From the NCBI RefSeq assembly GCF_014805685.1, contig NC_060901.1, positions 17,925,405 through 17,989,404 of the forward strand: 64,000 bases of DNA. The letters are read 5' to 3'. Position 1 is the stretch's first letter. Every line of letters starts with the position of its first letter. Position numbers and translations under genes: made by a program. The notes beneath the pieces are model-generated. The model searched no databases and had not been told where the DNA came from. It was given only the letters and a program-made list of their open reading frames with translations. Of this stretch, positions 11,074 through 21,906 are shown one piece after another. This DNA is from Silurus meridionalis. Its lineage: Eukaryota > Chordata > Actinopteri > Siluriformes > Siluridae.

Positions 11074-11076
<3 letters not shown>
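9816..11076. mobile_element. Tigger/pogo-like non-autonomous DNA transposon
   Basis: Terminal inverted repeats start CAGTGGAACCCGGTTAT on the left and, on the minus strand, CAGTGGAACCTGGTTATGTC on the right, with TA on both flanks. These ends and the TA duplication fit the pogo/Tigger branch of Tc1-mariner. No transposase is visible. The inside holds a GC-rich fold-back with tandem repeats (10,208-10,310) and a (TC)n tract (10,499-10,530). Confidence 0.7.
10208..10310. repeat. GC-rich hairpin and 19-bp tandem repeat inside the Tigger-like element
   Basis: Perfect 22-bp inverted arms lie at 10,208-10,229 and 10,248-10,269 around an 18-nt GC-rich loop. The right arm continues as a tandem array of the 19-bp unit ggtaaggagcacggctctc, about 3.5 copies, so the left arm can pair with any of several units. 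Confidence 0.85.

Positions 11077-11138
<62 letters not shown>
11077..11138. repeat. (TA)n microsatellite at the transposon's right edge
   Basis: Uninterrupted TA dinucleotides start at the TA target site of the Tigger-like element. Confidence 0.95.
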
Positions 11139-11141
<3 letters not shown>

Positions 11142-11619
11142 GCAATCCATAAGTAACAGTTTTTGTCTATGTTAATTCTATATGTTTTTCATAAAATACT
11201 AAAAAAGCAACCAAATGAATATACAAATACAACTAAAAATAGATTGCCAGGCCTTTCTTACATGAAGTTAATGTTGGTGTTTCTGTTATATCTTGGATAT
11301 ACTGTAATCCCCTATACCAAGTGAGCTATTTGGGCAATAAATAGGACAAAATGCATCAAATTTAGCAATTGAATATACAAAAAAAATACATGGTTTATGG
11401 CGTTTTTCACTGCTGAGACGAGATGAAAAACTTGTTGTTTTTTTTTGACAAAATGTTTTGAAAGTTGTGTATAGGGTTTAATAGAATTGTTGATAGAATG
11501 TTTTCCTTATCTGCACCTACACACAAATTGTAACATATAATCTGCATTAAAAAGTGTATTATAAACCGATTATTGTGTTTTTATTTTTTTGTAATTAAAC
11601 TTTTTAATTGTTTAACAGT
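11139..11619. other. AT-rich stretch without recognised features
   Basis: Nothing coding or repetitive was recognised between the (TA)n tract and the solo LTR. Confidence 0.4.
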
Positions 11620-11624
11620 CCAAA

Positions 11625-12011
11625 TGTCAGGGAGCTACCTGTTCCTTCTCCTGTGCGGGCCACGCCCGCTCGTAGCTCATCCCCAGCATACTAGGCACAC
11701 ACACCTGAACCTCGTTAATCACTCATCACCTAACCCATATAAGCCCCTCACCTCCACTCACACCTTGTCAGTTATTGTTCATGGTTTTGCTGCCCGTCAC
11801 ACGCTTTCCCGTGGACTGTTAAGTACCGCGCACCGTGGATTTATACACCGACTACCAGTTTGTTGTGTTCATACACCGTGGACCGCGCTTCCACTGCGCC
11901 CCACCAGATTATTTACCCTTTTTGGCGAGTGTATTTGGATTTGCCCTGTGTCTCAAATAAACTATCTTTTGCTTTCACTTCGGCTTTCGCCTCCAGATTC
12001 TTCGCATAACA
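11625..12011 (+). repeat. Solo LTR 1, gypsy-type, with CCAAA target duplication
   Basis: It starts TGTCAGGGAG and ends GCATAACA, and is flanked by ccaaa at 11,620-11,624 and 12,012-12,016. Inside are a TATA-like box (cccatataagccc near 11,730), a start region, and a poly(A) signal (caaataaac near 11,957), the normal order of an LTR promoter and terminator. No internal retrotransposon genes adjoin it, so it is a solo LTR left by recombination between two LTRs. The 387-bp size fits. Confidence 0.8.
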
Positions 12012-12334
12012 CCAAACTTCAAAGTACATCAACACGGCATTCAATAATCATCTTTGCTATTACACATTCAGCCACTAGTCACTATTAGTGAATTACAATT
12101 ATAATAAAAGCACATGGAAATTAAACAGTTGTTAATCATGCCTGCTTATTCTAACCATTTTTATATAATGCCAGAAATGATCCCATGTTTTCTTTATTTC
12201 TCCTTCACTTTGCAGTCTCCCCAACATGCTCTCGTACGAAGCAATTTCAATTATCCCATCGATCCAATTTTTCAAGTCTGGGGTTTTGGGGCATTTCCAA
12301 TTGTGTAAAACCATCCTGGCAGCTGTAATACAAC

Positions 12335-12620
12335 TGTCAGGAATCCCCCTGCCACGCCCCTCTTCGGTGTCTGTCAAACCTCGGGTTTCCCCAAAGCACC
12401 TCGCTCCTTCTCCCGTGTCCCGTACATCCAGTTATCCCGCTACGTACGTTCCGTTTTGGGCTCCTCGCACACTCCACTGCTGCGCTTCACTTTCGAAGCT
12501 CCCCTCGGACTACATTCACGGACTATCCCGAGTGCCTCGAGTGTTGTGTTCTCTGCCTGTTGTTTCATAAAGTTTTTTTTTGCCGTTACTCCGGCTTCCA
12601 CCTCCGTGTCTTGCCTAACA
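12335..12620 (+). repeat. Solo LTR 2, gypsy-type, with ACAAC target duplication
   Basis: It starts TGTCAGGAATCCC and ends TTGCCTAACA, flanked by acaac at 12,330-12,334 and 12,621-12,625. It contains a poly(A)-like ttcataaag near 12,565. The shared ends with LTR 1 suggest the same superfamily but a different family. It lies inside the L1 C-terminal coding remnant, so it is younger than that LINE. Confidence 0.8.
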
Positions 12621-13333
12621 ACAACAAATCTTAATTAGGGTAAATAAATTTTTTTGGTATGTTGGTACCACTGATTTATCTCCCAGAAGGCATAGTCATG
12701 GTATATTAGATCCCATCCACTCTTGCATTACTGCCAGAATTTTACACCAAAATGGGTGAACTAAGGAACATTCCCAAATCATATGCAAATAAGTTCCCCT
12801 TTTCTTCCTCACATTATTTCCAGCTATACCCATTCTGTAAAGCCTAGATGGTGTATAATAATATCTATGTACTACTTTGTAATGAATGAATCTCCCCCTA
12901 GCTTCCCTTATGTTCTTACCCACATTAGATATGATGTGCAGCCAATCATTTTCATGGATATCTATCCCCAAGTCATTTTGCCAAATAGTTTTCAGGTTCT
13001 TATAGGTATCTGCATTTACATTAAGCATTGATTTGTAACACATAGAAGCAGTCTGAACTTCATGTGGCAACTAAAGTTAGGTATAAACAGGGTTATCACT
13101 TGTATTAAATTTGCCTTTGGCACAGTGTCTAATCTGCAGATATTTCCAAAGATTTCCTTGACCCCCAATATTATATTTTTTCACCAATTCAGAATATGAC
13201 AAAAATTCCATTTTCATACAGATCACCAATTACAGTTACCCCTTTAAGACGCCATTGTTTCCAAAAAACCCTTGCTTTACTTATGCAAATTTCAGGATTC
13301 CTCTATATGACTGTCTATAATGTGATGTCCTGC

Positions 13334-14190
13334 TGTCAAGGATTCACCTGGCACGCCCCCTTGGTAGCTGTCACGCTGCCTTGTTCTGCCGCTCCCGGCA
13401 TTAACAGGTGTCTTTTGTTACCGATTCAGTGTATAAGCTCTCATTCTCATCTCACCTGTGTCGGACCTACTTTATGGCTACGGTGACCGACCTAACCGGA
13501 GACTGCCAGCATTCCCTGCTGGTTCCATGGATTACTCACGTGCCGTGGATTATATACCTTCCCTGTGGATTGTACCTGTTCCGAGGATTATACCGGCTTT
13601 ACGGACTCAACCCGCATTTCGGACTCTCCCTGACAAACGCGCTTCTCCGTCTCAGAGTTCCTACGAATGCGCCGCTCCGTCTTAGACTTCCTACTAGCGC
13701 ATCGCTCCGTCTCAGAGTTCCGCCGAGGGCGCCGCTTCGCTCCAGAATTCCGTCGAGGGCGCCGCTACGCTCCAGAGTTCCGTCGAGGGCGCCGCTACGC
13801 TCCAGAGTTCTGTCGAGGGCACCGCTCCGCTCCAGAGTTCTGCCAAGGGCGCCGTTCCACATTGCATCGTACCGCCGCCTGCCCGCAGAAGGGAAGTCAG
13901 ACCGCCGCCTGGCCGTGAAAGGGATGTCGTAACGCCGCCTGGCAGCGAAAGGGCTGAGGGCGTCGCTTAGCCTCTGACCTCCGCTGAGGGCGTTGCTCAG
14001 CCTCTGAGCTCCGCCGTGTGCGTCGCATGGCCTCTGGACTCCGCCGTGGGCGTTGCATGGCCTCTGGACTCCGCCGTGGGTGTTGCACGGTCTCTGAATT
14101 CCTGAATCACGCTCTCTGACTCTGTGTTGTGCTCTGTTTACCTCAATAAACATAATAGAGCTACTCCCACTTCCGATTCGTGGTACGTAC
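13334..14190 (+). repeat. Solo LTR 3 with internal 30-bp minisatellites, CCTGC target duplication
   Basis: It starts TGTCAAGGATTC and is flanked by cctgc at 13,329-13,333 and 14,191-14,195; the 3' end reads cgtac rather than the expected aca and may be mutated. Inside is a poly(A) signal (caataaacat near 14,142). Most of 13,640-14,095 is built of 30-bp repeats in three flavours (see findings). It also interrupts the L1. Confidence 0.7.
13640..14095. repeat. 30-bp minisatellite array inside solo LTR 3
   Basis: About seven units built around ctccgtctcagagttcc / cgccgctacgctccagag, then about three units around accgccgcctggccgtga, then about five around ctccgccgtgggcgttgc. All have a period near 30 bp, so long open frames made of 10-residue repeats exist on both strands. 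They are low-complexity by-products and do not indicate genes. Confidence 0.85.
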
Positions 14191-15179
14191 CCTGCACAGT
14201 TTATTAATTTTGCTCCAAACATGTCTTGAGTGCATTGTCACTGGATTTGAGTCCCATTTAGCGCCAGAGCATTGTGAAAGAACGTTAATGGGAGGAAAGG
14301 ATGAGGCCAGTTTCTATTCTAATTTGATCTTGTTCCAGTCTAACTCAGAATCTGTCTTGTCCCAATGTTTAGCCAGTTTGGCCATTTTAAAAGAAAGATT
14401 ATACAATCTTACATCAGGTAATCCAAGGACCCCCTTGTCCCTTAGGGAAGTCATTTTACTCATTTTAATTCTGTCTTTTTCCTTCCCATAAAAAGTCCTT
14501 AATAATTTTGTCATACCTTTTAAAGATAGGGTCTGGAATGTTTACAGGTATCATCATGGATATATAATTAAACTGTGGAGCAATAACCAATATTTACTTT
14601 ACCCTACAGAGAGAGTTTTAGCTGTTCCCACTTGTCTACATTAACAGCAGTGGTTCATAATTCAAAAGCATTATATCCTCCAAGTTCTGTGTTAGTTTAA
14701 CCCTGATATATGTCAGGGTTATACCCTGAGGTATGTCATACCTTCTGGATTCCATTTAAAACCGAATTGGGTCACTGTATGGAAGTGACATGTTCTAGAT
14801 ATTGGCATAGCCTCAGATTTCTCCCAATTTATTTTGGGAGATATAGCTGGAGATATATATTGAATATAATTGAACAACACTCACTAATGAAGGTAGAGAT
14901 TTGAGAGGATCATGAGATAACAACAAAATATCATCCGCATATAACATTACCCTGTGCTCTATCCCCTACCCTACACCCTTACTCCCATAATGTTTGGGAC
15001 TGCCCTGATTATAATGGCCAGAGGCTCTTAAACTATTGTGAATAATAATGGGGACAATGGGCATCCCTGACGAGTACCTCTTGAAATTGTAAAAAATGAG
15101 GAAGTCATGCCATTTGTCATCACTGCTGCTCTAGGATTCTTATATAATAAACTAACCAAGGACATATATATATATATGG

Positions 15180-15771
15180 AACTGCGCGCCGTGTTACTTC
15201 ATTCAAAAAGTAACTCCGTTACTTTGTTGATTACTTACACCAAAAAGTAATGCGTTACTGTTAAAAGTAACTTTTTAGTTACTTTTTTAAAGAACCTTCT
15301 TTAATGTTCCCATTAATGCCATTTTATGCGTTATGGTCTATACAAACACAAAACTGACTTAAACACAAAGTAATTTTTAAACACTATTTTATTTAAGTCA
15401 GTCCAGCACAAACTGAATATATCACAAGGATTTCTGAAATAAACAACAAAACAAGCTGAATAATATATTCACAATCAAAAACTAAAGTTGCTTCTGCTGT
15501 TGTGTTGAGCTCTTAAAAATGTTCCTTTTACAGCTGAAGTATGAAAACTATCAACAATGTAGAACAAAACACCGGGTTAGCTTCTAGCTTCTAGCCTCTA
15601 GCATGGAGTTTCTGAAGGAGCTTCGAACCAGAATGACACAGCTTACATTCGACTTAAAAGTTTTTGTCTTTATACTCAACTAAAGTGAAATAATGAGCAT
15701 ATTTCCACTTTGAGAAACTCGTCTTGCTCATTACCGGTAACGAGTTACTAGTAACGTGTTATTGCCCAACA

Positions 15772-15774
<3 letters not shown>
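15180..15774. mobile_element. hAT-like DNA transposon remnant with CAGTGTTGGGCAA end
   Basis: The right end on the minus strand reads CAGTGTTGGGCAATAACACG followed by the run of gttactagtaac-type palindromic units common in fish repeats of this type. The left end near 15,180 has related gttactt...aaaagtaac units, but the terminal bases are lost next to (TA)n. No transposase is present. Confidence 0.6.
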
Positions 15775-15845
<71 letters not shown>

Positions 15846-15949
15846 TTAGATGCCGAAAAGGCTTTCGACACGGTGGAATGGGGCTTTTTTTGTTGCATCC
15901 CTGTCGAATTTCGGATTTGGTCATATATATATATATATATATATATATA
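15775..15949 (+). other. Small L1 reverse transcriptase fragment between two (TA)n tracts, plus orientation
   Basis: Between (TA)n at 15,775-15,842 and at 15,926-15,948 lies an 80-bp piece encoding SLDAEKAFDTVEWGFF and, in the next frame, SLSNFGFGHI. This is the RT motif that normally precedes the palm of L1 ORF2. It points to the right, while the rest of the L1 around it points left. Confidence 0.75.
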
Positions 15950-16310
15950 CAGTGGAACCTCGGAGCTCGCGGCCTCAGCGCTCGCAACCTCGCATGCTTG
16001 CGACTTTCATTCCGACCGGCGACTCTCATTCAGATCGGCTCGTGAGCAACCGCGAGCTGCTCAAAACGCTAGTTTTAACATTTCTAATCAAGGTTTATCT
16101 CATTAAAACACACTTCAGCATACTATATAAAGTGAGTACCCATTACTGTATTTTCTGTACTGTATTGTACTGTATTTTCTGTACTTCTCTACTGCATACT
16201 TTACTGTACCTATACTTTATTTTTTTTAATTAAGCATTGTAATTGCTGTTAATGTACATAAAGTATTGTTAAAATAGTCTAATAATTAAGTGTTATGGAG
16301 TAAAATAGTG
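15950..16310. mobile_element. Second Tigger/pogo-like end
   Basis: Starts CAGTGGAACCTCGGAGCTCG directly at a TA tract. The interior resembles the GC-rich front of such elements. No right terminal repeat was found, so it is truncated. Confidence 0.55.
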
Positions 16311-16347
16311 TTATTTACTCATTTAAATCGAGTTGGAAGGTGATGGT

Positions 16348-16416
16348 CTGATGATCTGACCTCCTTTTTTGAAATATATATATATAAATATTCAAAAAAG
16401 GAGGTCAGATCATCAG
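16348..16416. repeat. Perfect 26-bp inverted repeat with AT loop
   Basis: Arms at 16,348-16,373 and 16,391-16,416 are exact reverse complements (core ctgatgatctgacctcc), separated by 17 nt of AT. The right arm is continuous with the L1 endonuclease remnant. Confidence 0.9.
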
Positions 16417-16614
16417 CCAACAATGTGCTAAACTCCCCATCTTGTAATAATGCAGTATTCAATCGCTATCTTCCCTTTCTACCAGCTTCTGTATTTAGAG
16501 CTATATCCAATTCCACTGTTGCATGGTCTGACCATACTATTGCTCCAATTTTACAATTAACTAACCGATAAGTGATAGAATTTGAAAGCACTGCTGGGTC
16601 CATCTTTGGCCTAC
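16391..16614 (-). pseudogene. L1 endonuclease remnant
   Basis: The minus strand encodes LVNCKIGAIVWSDHATVELDI, matching the SDH motif region at the end of the L1 endonuclease, followed by ALNTEAGRKGR and a stop. The order and strand fit the 5' portion of the same L1 whose RT lies at 14.2-15.2 kb. Confidence 0.65.
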
Positions 16615-16950
16615 TGTCAGGATCTTCCAGGCACACGGCGCGCAGTTCCGGTTTCGTGGCACGCACTTTCGGGTCAGCGGCCATCTTGCTGTTTTTCCCG
16701 CGCCTCTGGGTATTTAAGGACACCCGAGACTTTAGCCCAGATTATCTTACCAGCTCCTTAGCCCCTGAGACGATTCCTGCCACTCAGTCTGCTCTGGATA
16801 CCTGTACCTGTACCTGTTCCTGTTCCTGCTCTGGCTCCTGCTCCTGTTCCTGACCCCTGTTCTGCTCTGTTTTAGTTTTGACCTCTGGACTGTTTTTTTT
16901 TTGTGTGTGTTTTGCCCTGTATTGCTCAGTTTGCTGGATTTTTGGGACAT
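16615..16950 (+). repeat. Truncated gypsy-type LTR with CCTGTT-rich tract
   Basis: Starts TGTCAGGATCTTCC inside the L1 endonuclease remnant, like the other solo LTRs, and contains an imperfect (cctgttcctgctc)n stretch at 16,800-16,855. A matching 3' end and target duplication were not found. It appears cut off near 16,950. Confidence 0.5.
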
Positions 16951-16954
16951 GCAG

Positions 16955-17060
16955 GTAGTTGGTTTAAAAGAGGCAGATGTAGAGGACAGAGTAGTATGGA
17001 GATGGATGATCCGCTGTGGCGACCCCTAATGGGAGAGGCTGAAAGAAAGAATTAGGAAAT
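16955..17060 (+). mobile_element. RTE LINE 3' end fragment
   Basis: Contains gcaggtagttggtttaaaag and gatccgctgtggcgacccct followed by aatgggagaggctgaaagaa. The same ending is found at 43,590-43,695, after an RTE-clade LINE. Confidence 0.65.
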
Positions 17061-17639
17061 ATATATTTATAATAAAGTTCAGTACTATTTTGAATTGGGT
17101 GCTTATTTGTTTTGTTTTTTATCCAGTATCCATTTTTAAAGCTGTCGGTTTATTAATCAATTATCGACAAATACAATCCAATTTAGCAATCCGTATCGGT
17201 CGACCCCTAGTTATTAACGTAGCCTAATTATTTGTTAGCTTTACCCACCAACCACATGCATATGCTTATGTAAATAAACATTTTGATTTCAATAGCAATG
17301 AATATGAAAAAATTTCATTAAGATATTAATCATTCTCATCTGTCAAAAACAAATCTTCACATTAATACTGCTAGTCACTCCAGCCAATGTAATTTTCTGT
17401 TACAGACCGACCCTTTGTTAAAGAAAGGCAAAATGATGTCGCCCTCAAAGAGAAAGGTTTGGGGACCCCTGGGTTAGATGCTAAATGCTTTTCATTGGCT
17501 CTGCACTTGTACTCTGAAAAAATGGCAGCATTGAATCTAATTTGACCCTAAATTTGACATGATTTTCAAAGTATTTAAAAGAGTTGTGATCTTATACAAT
17601 TACATACACACATATACATACATATTTTATCAATTTTAA

Positions 17640-17910
17640 AACTGCATCACGAGTGGACCGTGGAATGATGAAAGAAGTTTGCCTGGTTGGATGAATGATA
17701 TGTTCCCTCTTGAGTCTGGTTCCTCTCAAGGTTTCTTCCTTATGCCATCTTGGGGCGTTTTTCCTTGCCACAGTTGCCACCAGCTCGCTCATCAGGGACA
17801 AACTTACACTTATAAAGAATATCTTATTCATTTTTATCACCACGTTATCTGTGTAAAGCTGCTTTGAGACAATGTTCATTGATAAAAGTGCTATACATAT
17901 AGAAAATATA
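17640..17910 (+). repeat. Interspersed repeat ending in gctgctttgagacaatg
   Basis: Contains gagtctggttcctctcaagg and cttgccacagttgccaccag and ends with aaagctgctttgagacaatg. I recognise it as a frequent fish repeat, likely the 3' end of a LINE. Further copies lie at 37,105-37,285 (inverted) and 38,195-38,380. Confidence 0.6.
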
Positions 17911-19006
17911 TTGAATTAATGGATCTAGTATGATGTTCTGGGCAATGCTCTGCTCGGAAACTTTGATTTTATCGGTTTAGATGTTATATTGACATGTAAG
18001 CACCTAAAACATTGTATCATTTAAATTGTATTTCCCTAAAGGCAGTAATGGGGCAAAAATCGTTCATGAATAATTAGAGGAAGAAATCCATGCCGTTGGC
18101 TCGATCTCCAAATTCTGGCGATCTCAATTCGATTATTTGTTGTGCTGAACAAACAAGTCTGATGCATAAAGGTTCTAATTAGCAACTTACAGTTCTTAAA
18201 GCATTTGCTGTTTACATTCGTGCCAGATTAATCTTTATCTCAGATTACAAAAGGTACAAGATAATTACTGTCTAAAGTTAAGGGTTTGACTATATTGGTT
18301 TACCTGTCTGTATGTTTATTTATTGATCATTTGTTAGAACATTAACTAACTCTTTTTTGTTTATTTATAAAATAAACAATTCTTTTTTTATTCCAAAATG
18401 TTAGTTTTATGTCTGATAGAAGCAGAAGGCAGAATAAATGCAGTATTTATTTTTTATTTTTTTTTACTCCAATCCAACTTTTCTCCAATCCAAAATGTTT
18501 AGGAAATATTTGGATTCTCTTGATTCCCAGTCTGTCCCAAATATCATATTTAAAAGTATTTTGCAGATATGAAAAATAAAGGTTTGCAGTTTTCACCATC
18601 CTGCTACTACATTCCTAAAGTTTATGAACAAGTTTTACCTGCTTGGAAACTTTGCCACACACACAACCTCTCACCACATCAGTGTATTGTATGGATGGAA
18701 TAATGCCAATAAAACTAAAGATTAGCTTGTATTCTAAATTGGCATGAGAAGGGGGTAATGCAGATCATAACAAAAAAATATATATTTTTTAGAATGATGT
18801 ATTTATTATTTTTTGAAAATAAAAAAGTTAATTAATTATTTAAAGCATATGTTTAAAAAGTATGATTGAATGTTACAAAATGCAAGTACCCTATTAAGTA
18901 TTATTGTTGACCCAGTGGTTTATTTATTTGTTTCTTTTTTTATTACTAATTATGTTTAAAGTAATTTATTTGTATTACATATTTTTATTATAATTATTAA
19001 TATTCT

Positions 19007-19089
<83 letters not shown>

Positions 19090-19209
19090 TTTATTATTAT
19101 TATTATCATTTTATTACTAATTTAGTTCAATTTTAATCATTCATTTTATTACATCATTACATTATTTCTATTATTAAATGTATTATTATTATTATTACAT
19201 TTATTATTA

Positions 19210-19253
<44 letters not shown>

Positions 19254-19590
19254 GAACCTATATGTTTATTTATTAATTCAATTATTTGTTTGTTTGTTGT
19301 TGTTTTACCTATTTCAAGTTCATTTTTATTAATGTATTGTATTACTTTGTATTAACATTTTTTACTTGACTATTACTTATCAAATTTATAAATTCTGATT
19401 ATTATAATTATTATTGATTTAATAATGTATTTGTTTGTTTGTTAACTCATTAACTTACTTTAATCTTGACATTTTTATTTAGAGCAAGTTTTGTTTTATT
19501 ATTATTATTTTTTTTATTTTTATTTTTAAAGCTGATGTTTTGATGATGATGTTGATGTTGATATTGTGGTACAAAAATCGCTTCCGCATT
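17911..19590. other. AT-rich intergenic spacer with (TA)n and (TTA)n
   Basis: Strongly AT-rich. Holds (TA)n at 19,010-19,083 and (TTA)n at 19,172-19,253. No gene was recognised. Base composition changes sharply at about 19,570, where the AGBL5 promoter region begins. Confidence 0.6.
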
Positions 19591-19823
19591 AGCAGCCAAT
19601 CAGCGCTCGCTATGATCGCACGTGCCATCTGTGGCACAGGCGGACCAATCAGAGGCCGCGTTGTTGGGTGGCACGGAGACGGCTCTGTGGGTTTGTTTGG
19701 GTGTCGCAGAGACTCCAGAGCGGACAGCGGACAAATCGTTTGGGTTTCTTCAGCAGTCGCGGAGAAACAAACGACGGATTCAAGTCTTTTTTTTTTCTTT
19801 TTTCTTTTTTTTTTGTTGTGCAG
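19590..19823 (+). promoter_or_regulatory. Likely AGBL5 promoter and first noncoding exon
   Basis: A GC-richer island stands out from AT-rich surroundings. It has two CCAAT boxes in the form CCAATCA, at 19,596-19,600 and 19,645-19,649, 49 bp apart, and no clear TATA box. This is typical of a housekeeping promoter. A candidate donor (gtgcag|gtacga) lies at 19,823-19,824. The next candidate exon starts at 20,615 after ttctgtcttccag and carries the AGBL5 start codon. The exact transcription start is not visible. Confidence 0.55.
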
Positions 19824-20224
19824 GTACGAACCGATTAACGGACAAATACAGCCGTGTTGTCACTGCTCTGGCCTGCGGAAACTCCCAGCGTTAGGATCGG
19901 TATCTAAACCAGGTGCATGACGGAATCGAAGTGATTAGATTTGATCATTTGCGTTTACACCCGGGGTATGATCAGTGAAGGGGTGATCGGTGTGATCATT
20001 GTTTAGATCGGTGATTAGATCAGTGTTAGCTGTCACTGTGTCTTGTTTGGACCCTGGAATATCAATCAGGTGGAGAGAAACCAGCTGCAACTGGTTACTG
20101 AAGCTCCAAGATAACCTGTTTGTGCCTCTGCAACTCACCATGTTAAAATTTTCCAACCATTATTTATGTTCTGAATTTGTAAAGGCAACAAAAATCATGT
20201 TGCCTTTGAATCTGTCTGGTGGGT

Positions 20225-20440
20225 GTAGTGATCAGGTGTATACATACTTTTGAGCAGATCGTGTAGACCTCCAGAATTCAACATCAGTGTCTGATTAGTG
20301 AATGATCACTAACCTCCAACCCCAAAATCTGTCCAAAAACCTTCTCAGAAGAGTGGAGCGTATTATAAGGGCAAATAAATGTCAAATGGAATGTTCAGTA
20401 AGAATGGTCGGTTGCCCAAATACTTTTGGGCATATACTTT
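20225..20440. repeat. Fish DNA-transposon-like repeat fragment
   Basis: Contains cagaagagtggagcgtatta and ataaggg...caaatacttttgggcatata. Related sequence occurs at 29,190-29,310. The ends resemble the common fish repeat that terminates in a 'tacttttgg...atata' motif. Class uncertain. Confidence 0.45.
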
Positions 20441-20614
20441 GGAATCGTCTTTTAGTCTGTCGGATCGGGGAAAGGCAGTGACGAGCCGTGCATTTCACAC
20501 CCAGGCTTACGTTGGTGTCTTACCTAAACCGCCTCTTAATACCACGAATCGCGACCTGCATCTGTAGCAAACTGCACTAGTTTAAATACATAGGATTGCG
20601 TTTCTGTCTTCCAG

Positions 20615-20695
20615 GAGCAATAAATGTGACGTATGATCGTGAGAGACTGTCAAGACACAACATGTTCAAGCCGTGACGAGCAAACAGACCTGGAC
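20615..20695 (+). other. AGBL5 5' untranslated part of the start-codon exon
   Basis: The acceptor ttctgtcttccag ends at 20,614. The ATG at 20,696 (ggacATGG) is the first in the family frame and has a G at +4. An ATG at 20,635 lies upstream in another frame and is quickly followed by a stop. Confidence 0.6.
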
Positions 20696-21841
20696 ATGGA
20701 GGCCCGCTTCGGCAATGTGGTGTTCAGCTCGCGCTTCGACTCCGGGAATCTGGGCCGAGTGGAGAAGGTGGAGGCCTCCGAGCACGATCCTGAGAGAAGC
20801 TCGTACTCGCACGTTGACTACGAGTTCAACGTCTGGACGAAACCCGACTGCGCAGACACCGAGTTCGAAAACGGCAACCGGTAACAATATTACACTGTTG
20901 TTCATTCAAATCTACACTCTGTAGCAAAAAGTATGTGGACCATCCTATTGATTATGGGCTCTAGTGTACATAAGTGTGACGCATACTTTCGGTCACAAAA
21001 TGCTAGTTCTTTTCAAAGCCATGTCGATTTGATCCTCACGTCTCCGTCTGGCACGCAGGTCATGGTTCTACTTCAGCGTGCGCGGAGTGTCGCCGGGCAA
21101 ACTGCTGAAGATCAACGTGTTGAACATGAATAAGCAGAGCAAGCTGTATTCTCAAGGCATGGCTCCGTTTGTGCGCACGTTTCCTGTCAAAATGCGCTGG
21201 GAGAGAGTCCGCGACCGGCCCGCCTTCGAGGTACAACGTGTTTTTTGTTGTCTCTTTTCAGTTCGAAATGTTTTGCATCCCTTTATGAGTCCAGCACTGA
21301 ACACAATCACGGGCCAAGATATCTGCTTTCGGACATATATTTCCTGTCTCGCACAGCGCTGTGAATTAGAAGTCGACCGATTAATTATTTTTTGCCAATT
21401 GCCAACCGATAGTTGATTGCTGGAACTCAATCCATACCGATTGGTTCGCTGTCATTACAAGAGCAGCCTCTAGAGGCTGTTTTTTTTTTGTGTGTGTTTT
21501 TTGGCTGACACGAGAGACGGCACGCTGCACGGAGAGCTTTGTCATATTCATTTTTATATAATTAGTTCATTATATAATTATATTTATTAGTGAATTCTTT
21601 TTTTATATATACATTTATTTATTTTAGTAAATTTTTATTATTCACTAAAGATTTTTATTATTTATTTTTTGTAATAAAATACTATTTTACCTAGACTTTT
21701 ATTTTTGTATTTTTTATCCAGTATCCATTTTAAAAAACTATTCTTTGATCAGTCGGGTATCGGCAAGTACGATCCAACCTAGCTATCGATAAAATCCACT
21801 ATTGGTCAACCTCTACTGTTTTCTTTCTTTCTTTCTTTCTT

Positions 21842-21906
<65 letters not shown>

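Larger units (their letters stand above)
12120..15165 (-). pseudogene. Decayed L1-clade LINE ORF2, interrupted by solo LTRs
   Basis: Read on the minus strand from right to left, the pieces follow L1 ORF2 order. At 15,165-14,900: [12 protein letters not shown], then YADDILLLS, the RT catalytic box. At 14,514-14,314: IKMSKMTSLRDKGVLGLP and a C-terminal thumb region. At 13,300-12,626: KARVFWKQWRLKG, KVVHRYYYTPSRLYRMG and TYLHMIWECSLVHPFW, the L1 C-terminal domain. At 12,334-12,130: ITAARMVLHNWKCPKTPDL. Several stops and frameshifts are present. Solo LTRs at 12,335-12,620 and 13,334-14,190 split it. L1 ORF2 is the endonuclease-RT that copies LINE RNA into the genome; this copy is dead. Confidence 0.75.

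Noticed and set aside
13599..14222. 207-residue minus-strand frame of 10-residue repeats
   Set aside because: It arises from 30-bp minisatellite units inside a solo LTR. There is no conserved domain, and frames are open on both strands for the same reason.
21078..21416. 112-residue open frame as a stand-alone gene
   Set aside because: Its first half is AGBL5 coding exon 2; the rest reads into the intron past the donor at 21,231.
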